Shown here one piece after another: positions 35,776 through 44,572 of a DNA stretch of 64,000 nt. Origin of the DNA: CAVRJC01 sp964505725 (GTDB lineage: Bacteria; Actinomycetota; Acidimicrobiia; IMCC26256; DASPTH01); the NCBI GenBank assembly GCA_964505725.1, contig CAZDJK010000052.1, forward strand, positions 66,396 through 130,395, read 5' to 3'. Positions within the stretch are counted from its first letter, which is position 1; each line of letters begins with the position of its first letter. The notes beneath the pieces are model-generated. The model made no database searches, was not told the origin of the DNA, and saw only the letters and a list, made by a program, of their open reading frames with translations. The translations under genes were made by a program, and so were the position numbers.

Positions 35776-36054
35776 CGACGCTCCTCACACTGGGCGGACT
35801 CGATCCATACCTCGCGAAAGTCTGACAGATGCGTCGGGCTGCTGAGGGATGAATCGGCCCGGCGCACGCCAGCTTCGATGTTGCTCACCGAACCGATCCA
35901 CCCGTGCACCGCGTCGGTCCGAAGGGTGCGCCACGCTGACGATAGCGAGCAACCGATCAGATGCCTGATTGCGATGCGCTCGAGGGCTGACCGCGTATTC
36001 CCGCCAGAACACGCGCCCAGATCGCCATGACGCTGAGCTGGCGGTATGGGATGC
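35776..36054. other. Gap without a recognisable gene
   Basis: I see no coding pattern, RNA gene or clear repeat here in either strand. It probably carries the promoter of the DUF4389 gene and decayed sequence upstream of the nucleotidyltransferase remnant. Confidence 0.5.
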
Positions 36055-36344
36055 TCACAGCCCGCGGACTGCTGCGATGAGATGCTCCAAGAGCCTGCTC
36101 GAGTCCTTGACTGGCTCGAGTCCCGATGAGAGGCGAACCCGGCGCTCCGTCAGGGGGTCCCACTCCTGCGTTCGAACCAGCTGCGCCGCCCGGCCCATTG
36201 GGGCTTGTCCTCGGTCACGATGGCGAGGTCGACGTCGGAGGTCATCCGAGCATCGCCTCGCGCCCAGAACCCGACGATGGCCACACCAACGATGTCACCT
36301 TGCTCCTGCACCGATGCAGTGACGGGCCCGTCGGACCTGCGCAC
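36055..36344 (-). pseudogene. Frameshifted minimal nucleotidyltransferase
   Basis: The first frame, from the GTG at 36344, carries the nucleotidyltransferase signature VGFWARGDARMTSDVDLAIV followed by TEDKPQWAGRRSWFE, and stops at 36150. The continuation is found in another frame from about 36180: VRTQEWDPLTERRVRLSSGL and then LLEHLIAAVRGL to a stop at 36055. In intact relatives these pieces form one protein, with a few residues between SWFE and VRTQEW and a longer strand after SGLE that is missing here. So there is a frameshift plus internal deletion. An assembly error cannot explain the missing stretch. Confidence 0.65.
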
Positions 36345-36465
36345 ACTCCGCTGCGCGCTCTGCGGTTGTCACCGGCCAGTTGCCCATGCCCGGCGTTTGG
36401 GGGCGTTGGGCGTGGGCGCTGGTGGTCGTCTGTGGAGTACGCGACGGGTTCTATGGGGCGCGCTG

Positions 36466-37080
36466 TCAGGTGGCGGCTCGATGGCATATGGCGAGGAAGA
36501 GTGGGTAGGCGACGCCGTCCCGGACCATGCGATGGCAGGTCTCGAACGCAACGTCGGCGAAGCCCGCATCCTGGAGGCTGGACTCCAATGCCGCGCGGTT
36601 GAATCCGTGATGGCCGTCGAACCCGTCGCCGTGGAAGGAGCCGTCTTCTTCTTCGAGGTCGACGATGCAGAGGTGACCGCCATCGACGAGCAGACGGGCG
36701 AAGGCGTTCAGCACGGGTTCGAGTACCGGGATGTGATGCAGGGTCATCACAGTGACGACGACGTCGAATTGCTCGTCGGGAGCCGGCTCCGAGCCGAGGT
36801 CGATATCCCATACCCGAGCATCGACAATGACACCTGAGGCGATCTTCTTCGTCATGACCTCGCGCATGCCCACCGAAGTGTCAGCCATCGTTACGGGGCC
36901 CACGAAGTCGCGAAGCGCCTGGGTGACCAGACCAGTCCCGGCGCCGTATTCGAGCATCCGCATAGACCGGTCCAATGGCACCGCGGCGCGGATCGCGGCC
37001 GCGACCACTTCGGCACGCTCCCACTTGGCCGGGTCATCATCCCAGGTGGCCGCTCGCTCGTCGAAACTGGGCATGCTCAC
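36466..37080 (-). CDS. Class I SAM-dependent methyltransferase
   Basis: 204-residue methyltransferase. Seen: FDERAATWDDDPAKWERAEV at the N-terminus, SAM motif I MLEYGAGTGLVTQALRD, acidic loop MADTSVGMREVMTKKI, FDVVVTVMTLHHIPVLEPVL and LLVDGGHLCIVDLEEEDGSF, with an insert GFDGHHGFNRAAL before the last strands. Resembles UbiE/small-molecule methyltransferases; target unknown. ATG at 37080 (or the ATG two codons on). Not closely related to the methyltransferase at 34318. Confidence 0.88.
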   Translation of the reverse strand: MSMPSFDERAATWDDDPAKWERAEVVAAAIRAAVPLDRSMRMLEYGAGTGLVTQALRDFVGPVTMADTSVGMREVMTKKIASGVIVDARVWDIDLGSEPAPDEQFDVVVTVMTLHHIPVLEPVLNAFARLLVDGGHLCIVDLEEEDGSFHGDGFDGHHGFNRAALESSLQDAGFADVAFETCHRMVRDGVAYPLFLAICHRAAT

Positions 37081-37189
37081 CAGATCAGCGTATCGGCGCT
37101 CGCATCAACCGCGGCGCGTCATGAGCGCACGTCATCGAATCCGCCGACACGCATCCAAGCCCGCTCCCGACGATCGGGGGCACGGGCAC

Positions 37190-37387
37190 CTATCCCTCGC
37201 CCGAGAACCGCTCCCACGCCGACTGTCGAGTCATCCCCAAGGACGTTCCGATGGCCGCCCACGTGGCGCCAAGCTCTCTCGCGCGCCTCGCGAAGCGGGA
37301 GAGATTGCTTTCGACCCTGCGCACCTGCGGCCGCCAACTGCCGTGCGGGCTTCCGGAGGCGCTCCTGATCGTGCACTCTGGGCGCAT
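37190..37387 (-). CDS. Small helix-turn-helix protein
   Basis: 65 residues if started at the ATG at 37387. The C-terminal half, SRFARRARELGATWAAIGTS followed by LGMTRQSAWERF, is a well-formed HTH of the sort seen in actinobacterial proteins that read ATW-x-IG-x-LG-x-TRQ-x-A-x-ERF. The N-terminal 20 residues look unstructured. The start codon overlaps that of the HIT gene on the other strand, so the two genes may share control. Could be the end of a longer lost gene. Confidence 0.5.
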   Translation of the reverse strand: MRPECTIRSASGSPHGSWRPQVRRVESNLSRFARRARELGATWAAIGTSLGMTRQSAWERFSGEG

Positions 37388-37868
37388 GTCTGAACCTGCT
37401 GACCTTGGGCCGACCGGGGGCGTCGTTTGGTCGAGGCCTACGGAGTGGGAACTGCGCCGAACCATCGAGGGCTGCGTGATTTGCACCTCAGGAAAGCCGC
37501 TGGACGTCGTGGCGGAACTTCCGTCATGTTGGGCGACTGCGCAGCGGGTTGCTCCGCTTCCCGGCTACGTGTGTGTGGTCGCCAGAAAGCATGTCGTCGA
37601 ACCGTTCGAGATGAGCGCAGACGAACAGGGTTCGTTCTGGCGTGATGCGATGCTCGTTGCACGCGCGGTTGACAATCTGATCCAGCCGATCAAGATGAAC
37701 TACGAGATCCACGGCAACACGCTGCCGCACCTTCACTTGCATCTCTTCCCGCGACAGCCCGATGATCCCTACGTCGGTGGCCCAATCGACCCGAGGACAG
37801 TCGAGTTCGTGCGATCAGATGCCGAGATCGAAGCACTTGCATCCGCGATCGAGGCGGCGATCACATAG
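37386..37868 (+). CDS. HIT-family hydrolase
   Basis: 160-residue histidine-triad protein that hydrolyses or transfers nucleotidyl groups. Seen: GCVICTSGKPLDVVAELPSC, VARKHVVEPFEMSADEQ, and the triad NTLPHLHLHLFPR (His-x-His-x-His). ATG at 37386. The two CxxC-like cysteines near the start (CVIC) may hold zinc, though the second pair of the usual site is absent. Followed by a perfect hairpin. Confidence 0.92.
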   Translation: MSEPADLGPTGGVVWSRPTEWELRRTIEGCVICTSGKPLDVVAELPSCWATAQRVAPLPGYVCVVARKHVVEPFEMSADEQGSFWRDAMLVARAVDNLIQPIKMNYEIHGNTLPHLHLHLFPRQPDDPYVGGPIDPRTVEFVRSDAEIEALASAIEAAIT

Positions 37869-37876
37869 CGAACAGC

Positions 37877-37900
37877 ACGACCGATCTGCTGCTCGGTCGT
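37877..37900 (+). terminator. Hairpin terminator after the HIT gene
   Basis: ACGACCGA (37877-37884) and TCGGTCGT (37893-37900) are exact reverse complements around an 8-base loop, starting eight bases after the HIT stop codon. No T-run follows. Confidence 0.55.
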
Positions 37901-38052
37901 CATGCCTGTGGGACACCGCCGAAACGCTCTGTTGTGCAAGCAACGCCCAACCAGATCGGGCAATTGTGCTGGCGTTTGCGTACATCCTACTTGTGGGTAG
38001 CCGCGAGCCCGTCGAACTTGGTCGTGCGTGACGCGCGTGAAACGATCGTGTT

Positions 38053-38781
38053 GTGACAACGACAGGAACCGCACCCGCATGGGAACGGTATGCGTGGACG
38101 GCAGGCGTCGTCTTCGTCGTCGCGCTCTTGGCGGAGACCGCCATATCTGCGGGAATCCCAATCGACCAGAACGATTCGGCTGCGAAGATCGCGCGGGAGC
38201 TCGATCACCACAGCACGCTCGTCCTCATCGCCGCCTGTGTCTCCGTGGCGTATGCCGCCGCGTTTCCGATCTACCTCTGGAAGCTGTACGGAGCTCTGAC
38301 CGCGAACGCCGACTCTTCGCGAGCCCTCGCCTCCCTTGTCCTGGTGGGCGGGACTGTCTTTGTTGCCCTCCATGCCGTGAGCGATGTCGCGATCTACGGG
38401 TTGCTCGGTTCGAAGCTCGCGTCCTACGGCGCGCACCACGATCCGGGCATCTCCTTCACCCTGTACCTGATGACCTTTGCTCTGGACAGTGTGGGCGACG
38501 TCTTCGCCAGCCTCTTTGCCCTGGCGACAGGAGTGCTCGTATTCAGGAGTGGTGTCCTGCCACGCTGGCTGGCGTGGGTCTCGATGCTGGTCGCGGTCCT
38601 GTTGTTCCTCCAAGCGTTCGGGCTCGGCGGCGTCATCGCGACGTTCGGCCTCGCTCTCGACCTGATCGGGTTCGTGCTGCTCTTGCTCTTCGTCGTGGCG
38701 AGCAGCGTGATACTGCTGAGGCGCGCGAATCGGTTTGACCAAGCTGGGAGCCAAGCTCCTGGACAAAGCCTCGCTGGTTGA
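38053..38781 (+). CDS. DUF4386-like membrane protein
   Basis: 242-residue membrane protein with about seven hydrophobic spans, among them AWTAGVVFVVALLAETAIS, STLVLIAACVSVAYAAAFPI and DLIGFVLLLLFVVASSVILL. The arrangement (long loop after the first span with an IAREL helix, GVLPRWLAWVSMLVAVLL near the end) resembles DUF4386 proteins, which have no known function. GTG start at 38053. Confidence 0.7.
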   Translation: MTTTGTAPAWERYAWTAGVVFVVALLAETAISAGIPIDQNDSAAKIARELDHHSTLVLIAACVSVAYAAAFPIYLWKLYGALTANADSSRALASLVLVGGTVFVALHAVSDVAIYGLLGSKLASYGAHHDPGISFTLYLMTFALDSVGDVFASLFALATGVLVFRSGVLPRWLAWVSMLVAVLLFLQAFGLGGVIATFGLALDLIGFVLLLLFVVASSVILLRRANRFDQAGSQAPGQSLAG

Positions 38782-38835
38782 GAACTCCTCGTCGACAGCC
38801 CACACGCACCCGCGCCGCCGCTACTCTGCGGCGCC

Positions 38836-39234
38836 GTGTTGCCGGTCACGTGGTCGACCATCCGGTTGTTCCTCCACGTGCTCGCGGCGACCGTGTGGGT
38901 TGGGGGCCAGCTCACACTCGCCGGACTCGTACCCGGTCTCCGGCGGATCGCTCCCGACGCGCCGCGTGCCGTCGCCCGGCGGTTCAACCAGATCGCGTGG
39001 CCTGCGTTCGGCGTGCTCGTGGTCACGGGGATCTGGAACATCGCCGCCGTGCATCCCAACTGGGGAACCAGCTACGGGACCACTCTGGTGGTGAAGGTCG
39101 TCGTGGTGGCGATCTCGGGGATCACCGCCTTCGTCCACGCGCACTCGCGTTCGCGCCGGATGCTGGCGGTGTTCGGTGCGGCCGCCGGCCTGAGCGCGGT
39201 CACTGCCTTGTTCCTCGGCATCATGCTCGGCTGA
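38836..39234 (+). CDS. CopD-like small membrane protein
   Basis: 132-residue protein with four spans. Seen: IRLFLHVLAATVWVGGQLTL with the His and Trp-x-Gly-Gly of CopD-type helices, RRFNQIAWPAFGVLVVTGIW and a C-terminal HAHSRSRRMLAVFGAAAG loop. The CopD fold is linked to copper uptake and also to uncharacterised heme-type membrane proteins; with only one His-rich face, function stays open. GTG start at 38836. Confidence 0.7.
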   Translation: MLPVTWSTIRLFLHVLAATVWVGGQLTLAGLVPGLRRIAPDAPRAVARRFNQIAWPAFGVLVVTGIWNIAAVHPNWGTSYGTTLVVKVVVVAISGITAFVHAHSRSRRMLAVFGAAAGLSAVTALFLGIMLG

Positions 39235-39286
39235 GTCGTCCCGACGCCTGCGGTGCGCCCGTCGACGACGATGTAGAAAGGGCCGA

Positions 39287-40084
39287 GTGGACGTACGAGG
39301 GAAGACCGTCATCGTCACGGGGGCGAGCCGCGGCATCGGGAAGGTCGTCGCGGTCGAGCTCGGACGGCGGGGTGCGAACGTCGTGGTCGCGGCGAGGACC
39401 GTCGAGCCGCGCCGGACACTCGCAGGTACCGTCGGCGAGACGGCCGCGGCCATCGAGCAGGCGGGTGGTCGCGCGCTGGCGGTGCCGACGAACCTCACGT
39501 CCGCGCTCGACATCGAGGCGCTCACACGCACCACGCTCGAACGTTTCGGCGGCATCGACGTCCTCATCAACAACGCGGCGAACACCGACGGCGGGTCGAT
39601 CGTCGACTGGGACCGTGCGCGGTGGGAAGCGCAGATCGCCACGAACCTCCTCGCTCCGATCTCGCTCGTGCAGGCGGTTCTGCCCGTGATGCTCGCACGT
39701 GGCGGTGGTGTGATCGTGAACGTGACGTCCGGCGCGGCTGAGATGTGGTCGCCGGACCAGGAGCCGACGGGCGCGGAGGCGAAGCGCCTCGGGAAGCAGT
39801 TCGGGTACGCCTCGAGCAAAGCCGGCCTCAATCGGTTCGGCAACATCGTCGCGGGCGAGCTGCGTGAGCTGGGCGTGGCGATCGTGACGGTCGATCCCGG
39901 CTTCACGCGCACCGAGCTGTTGGAGTTCATGGCCGAGCGGGGCGTGGTCGACGCAACGGCAGCCGCTCCGATGAGCGTGCCCGCGAGCACGATCGTGCAC
40001 GTGATCACCTGCGACGACCCCATGGCCTACACGGGCACCGTGGTCCGCGTCGGCGAGGTCGTGCCCGACGAACGTCAGGCCTGA
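39287..40084 (+). CDS. Short-chain dehydrogenase/reductase
   Basis: 265-residue classical SDR. Seen: TGASRGIG cofactor motif near residue 10, NNAANTDGG, IVNVTSGAAEMWS with the catalytic Ser, and YASSKAGLNRFG with Tyr and Lys. AARTVEPR after the second strand suggests NADP preference. Substrate unknown; a GTG start at 39287 directly follows a short leader. No operon partner is closely spaced. Confidence 0.9.
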   Translation: MDVRGKTVIVTGASRGIGKVVAVELGRRGANVVVAARTVEPRRTLAGTVGETAAAIEQAGGRALAVPTNLTSALDIEALTRTTLERFGGIDVLINNAANTDGGSIVDWDRARWEAQIATNLLAPISLVQAVLPVMLARGGGVIVNVTSGAAEMWSPDQEPTGAEAKRLGKQFGYASSKAGLNRFGNIVAGELRELGVAIVTVDPGFTRTELLEFMAERGVVDATAAAPMSVPASTIVHVITCDDPMAYTGTVVRVGEVVPDERQA

Positions 40085-40137
40085 GCATCGACGCCGCGGA
40101 ACCGACAGAGTGGGGCGCGCCGAGGGGAGGAGACGTC

Positions 40138-40791
40138 ATGAGTCAGCAGGCGCCGTCCGCACGGGCGGACGTCCGGACCTACAAGGTTGTGCACCAGGCG
40201 TTCCGGTTGGCGACGAACCGGTTGGTCGACGCCACCGAGAGGCTCGATCCTTCGGCGCTCCAGCCCGTGGTGGGTTCGCGGTGGGGCTTCTACGACGGGG
40301 TGCTGCACCATCACCACCACAGCGAGGACGACAGCATCTTCCCGGCGCTGCTCGCGGTGCGCCCCGACCTGCACGAGCTCGTCCAGGAGCTCGAGCAGGA
40401 CCACCGGGAGCTGTTGGAGCGCATCGCGGTCGTCGACCGCGCCGTCACCGCGTTCGAGCAGCAACCCGACGCCGACCATCAGTCGGCGGTGCACGACGCG
40501 ATCGTCACGGTCCGCGAGGCGTTCTTCCCGCACCTCGACGTCGAGGACGCCCAGATCATCCCCGCGATCGAGGTGTCGGTGGATCCGAACGAATGGGATC
40601 GCATCGACACCGCCGCGCTGAAGTCGATCCCGAAGCAGTACCTCCCGATGGCCGTGGGAGCGATCGACGAGATGGTTCGCGGTCTCCCCGACGCGGAGCG
40701 CCCTCCGCCGCCCCCGGTTCCGGTCCGCGTCTTGCTCGCGATCTCGTGGCGTCGGAAGTGGGCCGACTGGCTGGAACCGCTTCGAGTCTGA
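40138..40791 (+). CDS. Hemerythrin HHE-domain protein
   Basis: 217-residue protein with an N-terminal hemerythrin-like four-helix bundle. Seen: YKVVHQAFRLATNRLVDA, the ligand-rich VLHHHHHSEDDSIFPALLA, LEQDHRELLERIAVVD and AFFPHLDVEDAQIIPAIE, which together supply His, Glu and Asp ligands for a diiron site. A C-terminal helical extension (KQYLPMAVGAIDEMVRGLP) follows. Such proteins sense or bind oxygen or nitric oxide. ATG at 40138 after GGGAGGAG. Confidence 0.9.
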   Translation: MSQQAPSARADVRTYKVVHQAFRLATNRLVDATERLDPSALQPVVGSRWGFYDGVLHHHHHSEDDSIFPALLAVRPDLHELVQELEQDHRELLERIAVVDRAVTAFEQQPDADHQSAVHDAIVTVREAFFPHLDVEDAQIIPAIEVSVDPNEWDRIDTAALKSIPKQYLPMAVGAIDEMVRGLPDAERPPPPPVPVRVLLAISWRRKWADWLEPLRV

Positions 40792-40906
40792 CGTTCAGGT
40801 CGTCGCGAACGGCGGCGCAGGGACCTCGACACCGCGCGCACCTCGGGCCATGATGGCGATCGCGCCGAGGCCGCGTGTGCAGCCCGGTGCACGGAGGTGA
40901 GCTGGC

Positions 40907-42310
40907 ATGGCGGAGCCGCGGGCAGAGGCCGACTACGTGGTGATCGGAGCGGGCGCGGTCGGGATGGCCTTCACCGACGTGATCGTGGCGGAGTCCGACG
41001 CCGACGTCATCGTCGTCGATCGGCGAGCCTGCCCTGGCGGGCACTGGAACGACGCGTACTCCTTCGTGAGGCTGCACCAGCCGTCCGCGTACTACGGCGT
41101 GAACTCGCGCGTCCTCGGGACGCTGCGGAAGGACGACCGGGGGACGAACGCCGGCCTCTACGAGCTGGCTTCGGGTGCCGAGGTCTGCAGCTACTTCGAC
41201 GCCGTGATGCAGGAGACGTTGCTCCCGTCGGGGCGGGTGCGCTACTTCCCGATGAGCGAGTACGCGGACGGCGTGGTGGAGTCGTTGCTGACCGGCGAGC
41301 GCACCGAGGTGCGTGCGCGCCGGAGGGTGGTCGACGCTGCGTATCTCGGGTCGGAGGTTCCGTCCACGCACCCGCCCGCGTATGCGTGCGAACCCGGAGC
41401 GGAGCTGGTGCCGGTCAACGGGCTCGCTGAAGTCCGCCACCCCTATGCCGGATACGTGGTCATCGGGGGCGGGAAGACGGGGATCGACGCGTGTCTGTGG
41501 CTGCTCGAGAACTCGGTGGATCCGTCGACGATCACGTGGGTCCGCTCGCGCGACCCGTGGCTCCTCAACCGGGCGAACTTCCAGGTCGGCGGGCTCGCGC
41601 TGCAGTTCCTGGACGGCTACGCCACGCAGTGCGAGGTGCTGGCCAACGCCGCGTCGATCGAGGAGGTCTTCTCGGGGTTGGAGGGAGCCGACCTGATCCT
41701 GCGGATCGACCCCGATCATCAGCCCACCATGTTCCGCGGCGCGACCGTGACGCACGCCGAGATCGACGCCCTCCGCCGGATCGAGCACGTCGTGCGCGCG
41801 GGGAGGGTTCTGCGGATCGAACCGGACACGATCGTGCTGGAGCACGGCGTGGTGCCGACGGCAGCCGATCGCCTGCACGTCGACTGCTCGGCCGCCGGGG
41901 TGCGGAACCGCCCGGGTGTGCCGGTGTTCGACGGCGACCGCATCACGCTGCAGTACCTCGTGTTCGGGGGCCATCCGACCTTCAGCTCGGCGATCACTGC
42001 CCACGTCGAGGTGGCCTGCGAAGGCGAGGCCGAGAAGAACGAGCTCTGCCGACCCATCCCCTTCAGCGGCGATGCGGCCGACATCCCGCGCTTCCTGTTG
42101 GCGGACCTGCGCGCGCGTCGCCTCTGGGCGCGCACGCCGCAGGTCAGCGAGTGGAACGACCGTTCGCGGCTCAGTCCGATGGCCGGCGTCGTCGACCGAC
42201 TCGACCTGAGTGACGCGGCGACCCTCGCGATCCTCGAGCGGACCCGCGAGAACCTGCGCCCCGCGCGCGTCAACCTCGAACGACTCCTCGGCGACGCGGC
42301 GACGGTGTGA
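40907..42310 (+). CDS. FAD/NAD(P)-binding monooxygenase-like protein
   Basis: 467-residue flavoprotein. Seen: VVIGAGAVGMAFTDVIVA (FAD motif) with DRRACPGGHWNDAYSFVRLH, a second Rossmann motif YVVIGGGKTGIDACLWLLEN for NAD(P)H, and a late VDCSAAGVRNRPG. The two nucleotide-binding folds and GGHWN resemble flavin monooxygenases that act on small molecules; substrate unknown. ATG at 40907 follows GGAGG. Separate transcription unit. Confidence 0.82.
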   Translation: MAEPRAEADYVVIGAGAVGMAFTDVIVAESDADVIVVDRRACPGGHWNDAYSFVRLHQPSAYYGVNSRVLGTLRKDDRGTNAGLYELASGAEVCSYFDAVMQETLLPSGRVRYFPMSEYADGVVESLLTGERTEVRARRRVVDAAYLGSEVPSTHPPAYACEPGAELVPVNGLAEVRHPYAGYVVIGGGKTGIDACLWLLENSVDPSTITWVRSRDPWLLNRANFQVGGLALQFLDGYATQCEVLANAASIEEVFSGLEGADLILRIDPDHQPTMFRGATVTHAEIDALRRIEHVVRAGRVLRIEPDTIVLEHGVVPTAADRLHVDCSAAGVRNRPGVPVFDGDRITLQYLVFGGHPTFSSAITAHVEVACEGEAEKNELCRPIPFSGDAADIPRFLLADLRARRLWARTPQVSEWNDRSRLSPMAGVVDRLDLSDAATLAILERTRENLRPARVNLERLLGDAATV

Positions 42311-42348
42311 CGAGTCGGAGACCCCGCCTTTCGAAGCCCGAGCGGACC

Positions 42349-43002
42349 TCACGTCCGGTAGACGCTCCCGTAGTGGCGGCGGAGCAACACGCGAACCGCG
42401 ACGATCGTGAGCCACGACCAGATTGCGACCTGCGGATTCACGAACGCGATCGGTATCGACGCGAGGAACACCGCAGGCACCGCGAGGCTCCGCCACAGTC
42501 CGTGCGCGACCTGGAGCGAAGGGGTTTCGCGTCGGATCAGCCGACCACCGTGTGACGCGTACGCCCACAAGCAGGAGATGAGGGCACCGAGCAGGCTCAT
42601 GGTGGCGGCGTAGAAGACGACGGCTGCGACCGCCTTCCCGTGGTCGCCGAGTACCTCGGTGGGGAACGGAACGAACGCCACTACTCCGAGGGTTGCGAGG
42701 TTGAGCGCGAGCAACACCGCATCGAGCCTGACGATGTAGCGGAACATCCGGTGGTGCGCGAGCCAGAAGAGGCCGATCACCGCGAAGCTCAACGCGTAGC
42801 TGTAGATCGACGGCAGCGCGTCGCGCAGGGCGTGCGCGACGCCGGAGTCCCGCGTCCGCGCGGGGATGTGCAGAGACAGCGCGAGCACCGTCATCGAGAT
42901 CGCGAACACGGCGTCGCTGAAGAACACGACACGGTCGAGGTCGAGCCCGCGCTCGAAGCCTGCACCGGCTCCCTGCCGGCCGCTGTCCGTGGTATCCGCC
43001 AC
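42349..43002 (-). CDS. TMEM175-family (DUF1211) potassium channel-like protein
   Basis: 217-residue six-span membrane protein. Seen: VFFSDAVFAISMTVLALSL near residue 25, carrying the FSDxxxxI motif that lines the pore in TMEM175 channels, followed by spans around SYALSFAVIGLFWLAHHRMF, LLALNLATLGVVAFVPFP and AVPAVFLASIPIAFVNPQV. Bacterial members conduct potassium. ATG at 43002. Convergent with the preceding flavoprotein gene. Confidence 0.9.
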   Translation of the reverse strand: MADTTDSGRQGAGAGFERGLDLDRVVFFSDAVFAISMTVLALSLHIPARTRDSGVAHALRDALPSIYSYALSFAVIGLFWLAHHRMFRYIVRLDAVLLALNLATLGVVAFVPFPTEVLGDHGKAVAAVVFYAATMSLLGALISCLWAYASHGGRLIRRETPSLQVAHGLWRSLAVPAVFLASIPIAFVNPQVAIWSWLTIVAVRVLLRRHYGSVYRT

Positions 43003-43057
43003 CGGACGGACTGTACGGCGGTCGGCAGCGTAGCGGCCGGGCTCCCGAGAGGAGCCC

Positions 43058-44572
43058 CTACTTGACGAGCTGCACGTAGGTGTTCTGGCCGATGGACGTC
43101 GGCGTAGTGCCGAGGTTGCCGGGCAGCATGGTGGGCGGGAAGACCCACGCGGTCATGGCCTCTGCGGTGTCGTTCGAACGGCCGAGGGGCGTGGTGTTCC
43201 AGGGGCCCGGCGCGAAGTCGACAGAACAGCCGGTGCTGCAGTTGGCGTACACGTCCTCCATGTAGATGGCGCGGAACGAGCCGATGTTGAGGTCGCCGCT
43301 CGAGCCGTTCGGCGGGATGGCCTGGATGAATTGGGGGACGTAGGCGAACCGGGGCGACAGCTGGATGTCGTAGAGGTCGTCGGGAATCTCGGCAGCCCCA
43401 CTCGGATCGGTGTTGGCGCCGAACACCACTCCGGTGTACCCGCCGCTGTCGTAGTCGGTGAAGCAGGTCTCGAGCGCGGTCTCCATCGTCGCCTGGAGCG
43501 TCGCGAGGGGTCCGCTCAGCAACGCGTCGAACGTCTCCCTCCTGCAGCTCGCGGGAACCGCATTGGCCCCGCTGGTCGACAGGCCGTAAGGGATGAAGTC
43601 CCAGAGCGGCTTGTTGTCGAGGGTGCGGCCCATGGCGGTGGCCGTCGGATAGCCGGGCCAGACGGAGCTGGAGGGTATGCGGGTCAGCCGGGCGCCGCCG
43701 CCGTCCGAGGTGTCGGTGCTGGTCCCGTGCACGAGGCCGGTATCGAACGCGCTGACGTCGTTGCCCGTGCGGGGCGGCAGGGTGTTCGGGAACGGCACCC
43801 CGCACGCGTCGTCGACGGCCATGCCGTTGTACGCGTCCGGGTCGTCCAGGGTCGAGAACACGTGGTCGGCGCCGATCGCGATGTTGTCGATCATCCGGTT
43901 CCGCTGGAAGCTGTTGCCGCAGCGAGTCGGCGTGCTCAGCGTGGAGTTGCCGTACTGGGTGATGTCGAGCAGGTTGAAGTTCCCGGTGGTGGGATCGTCG
44001 CACGTGGCGATCCGGTGGCCGCTCGGACCCTGCTTCATGCACGAGAGCCCGGCCTGGAACCCCGAGAACAGCGCGAACGGCTGGATGGACCCGAACCCCG
44101 CCGTGACGACCCGGGCGACCGCGAGGCGCGTCGCGCTCAGGCTGTTCACGCCGAAAACGCGGCCGAAGTCGGTCGCCGACGTCTGCACCGGGATCTTCAC
44201 GTAGACCTGGGTGAAGGACGGGTCGAACTGAATGCATTGCGTCGCGGCGGAGTACGTCCAGCCGGCGGCGAACGTGGCGGCGGTGCACGAGCTCCACGCC
44301 AAGGTGTTCACGCCGAGGTTGGTGGCCGCGTACGTCTCCACCGTGTTGGCGGCTGCGGTGACATTGGGGAGGTCCTGCGCGCCCGCGAGCGCGGCGGCGT
44401 CGGCGGCGTTCTGGATCTGGCGAACGTGCTCGCTCTGGAAGCCGAGATCGACGACCAGCGCCGCGAACCCGAGCATCACGACGAGGAGGATCGTGAACAT
44501 GACCATGACCGCGCCGCGCTCGCGGTCGTGGCCCTGCGGGCGCTCCCTGATCCAGTGGCGCAAGGTCAGCAC
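43058..44572 (-). CDS. TadG-like pilus protein with large C-terminal domain
   Basis: 504-residue protein. The N-terminal span RERGAVMVMFTILLVVMLGF and LGFQSEHVRQIQNAADAAAL followed by AGAQDLPNV is the TadG signature. The remaining about 400 residues are an outside domain with at least ten cysteines and no family I recognise; polar Gly/Thr/Asn-rich stretches suggest beta structure. GTG at 44572 overlaps the TadE stop. Forms an operon with TadE, a probable anti-sigma factor and an ECF sigma factor, unlike the short TadG in the main Tad operon. Possible surface-exposed minor pilin. Confidence 0.82.
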   Translation of the reverse strand: MLTLRHWIRERPQGHDRERGAVMVMFTILLVVMLGFAALVVDLGFQSEHVRQIQNAADAAALAGAQDLPNVTAAANTVETYAATNLGVNTLAWSSCTAATFAAGWTYSAATQCIQFDPSFTQVYVKIPVQTSATDFGRVFGVNSLSATRLAVARVVTAGFGSIQPFALFSGFQAGLSCMKQGPSGHRIATCDDPTTGNFNLLDITQYGNSTLSTPTRCGNSFQRNRMIDNIAIGADHVFSTLDDPDAYNGMAVDDACGVPFPNTLPPRTGNDVSAFDTGLVHGTSTDTSDGGGARLTRIPSSSVWPGYPTATAMGRTLDNKPLWDFIPYGLSTSGANAVPASCRRETFDALLSGPLATLQATMETALETCFTDYDSGGYTGVVFGANTDPSGAAEIPDDLYDIQLSPRFAYVPQFIQAIPPNGSSGDLNIGSFRAIYMEDVYANCSTGCSVDFAPGPWNTTPLGRSNDTAEAMTAWVFPPTMLPGNLGTTPTSIGQNTYVQLVK

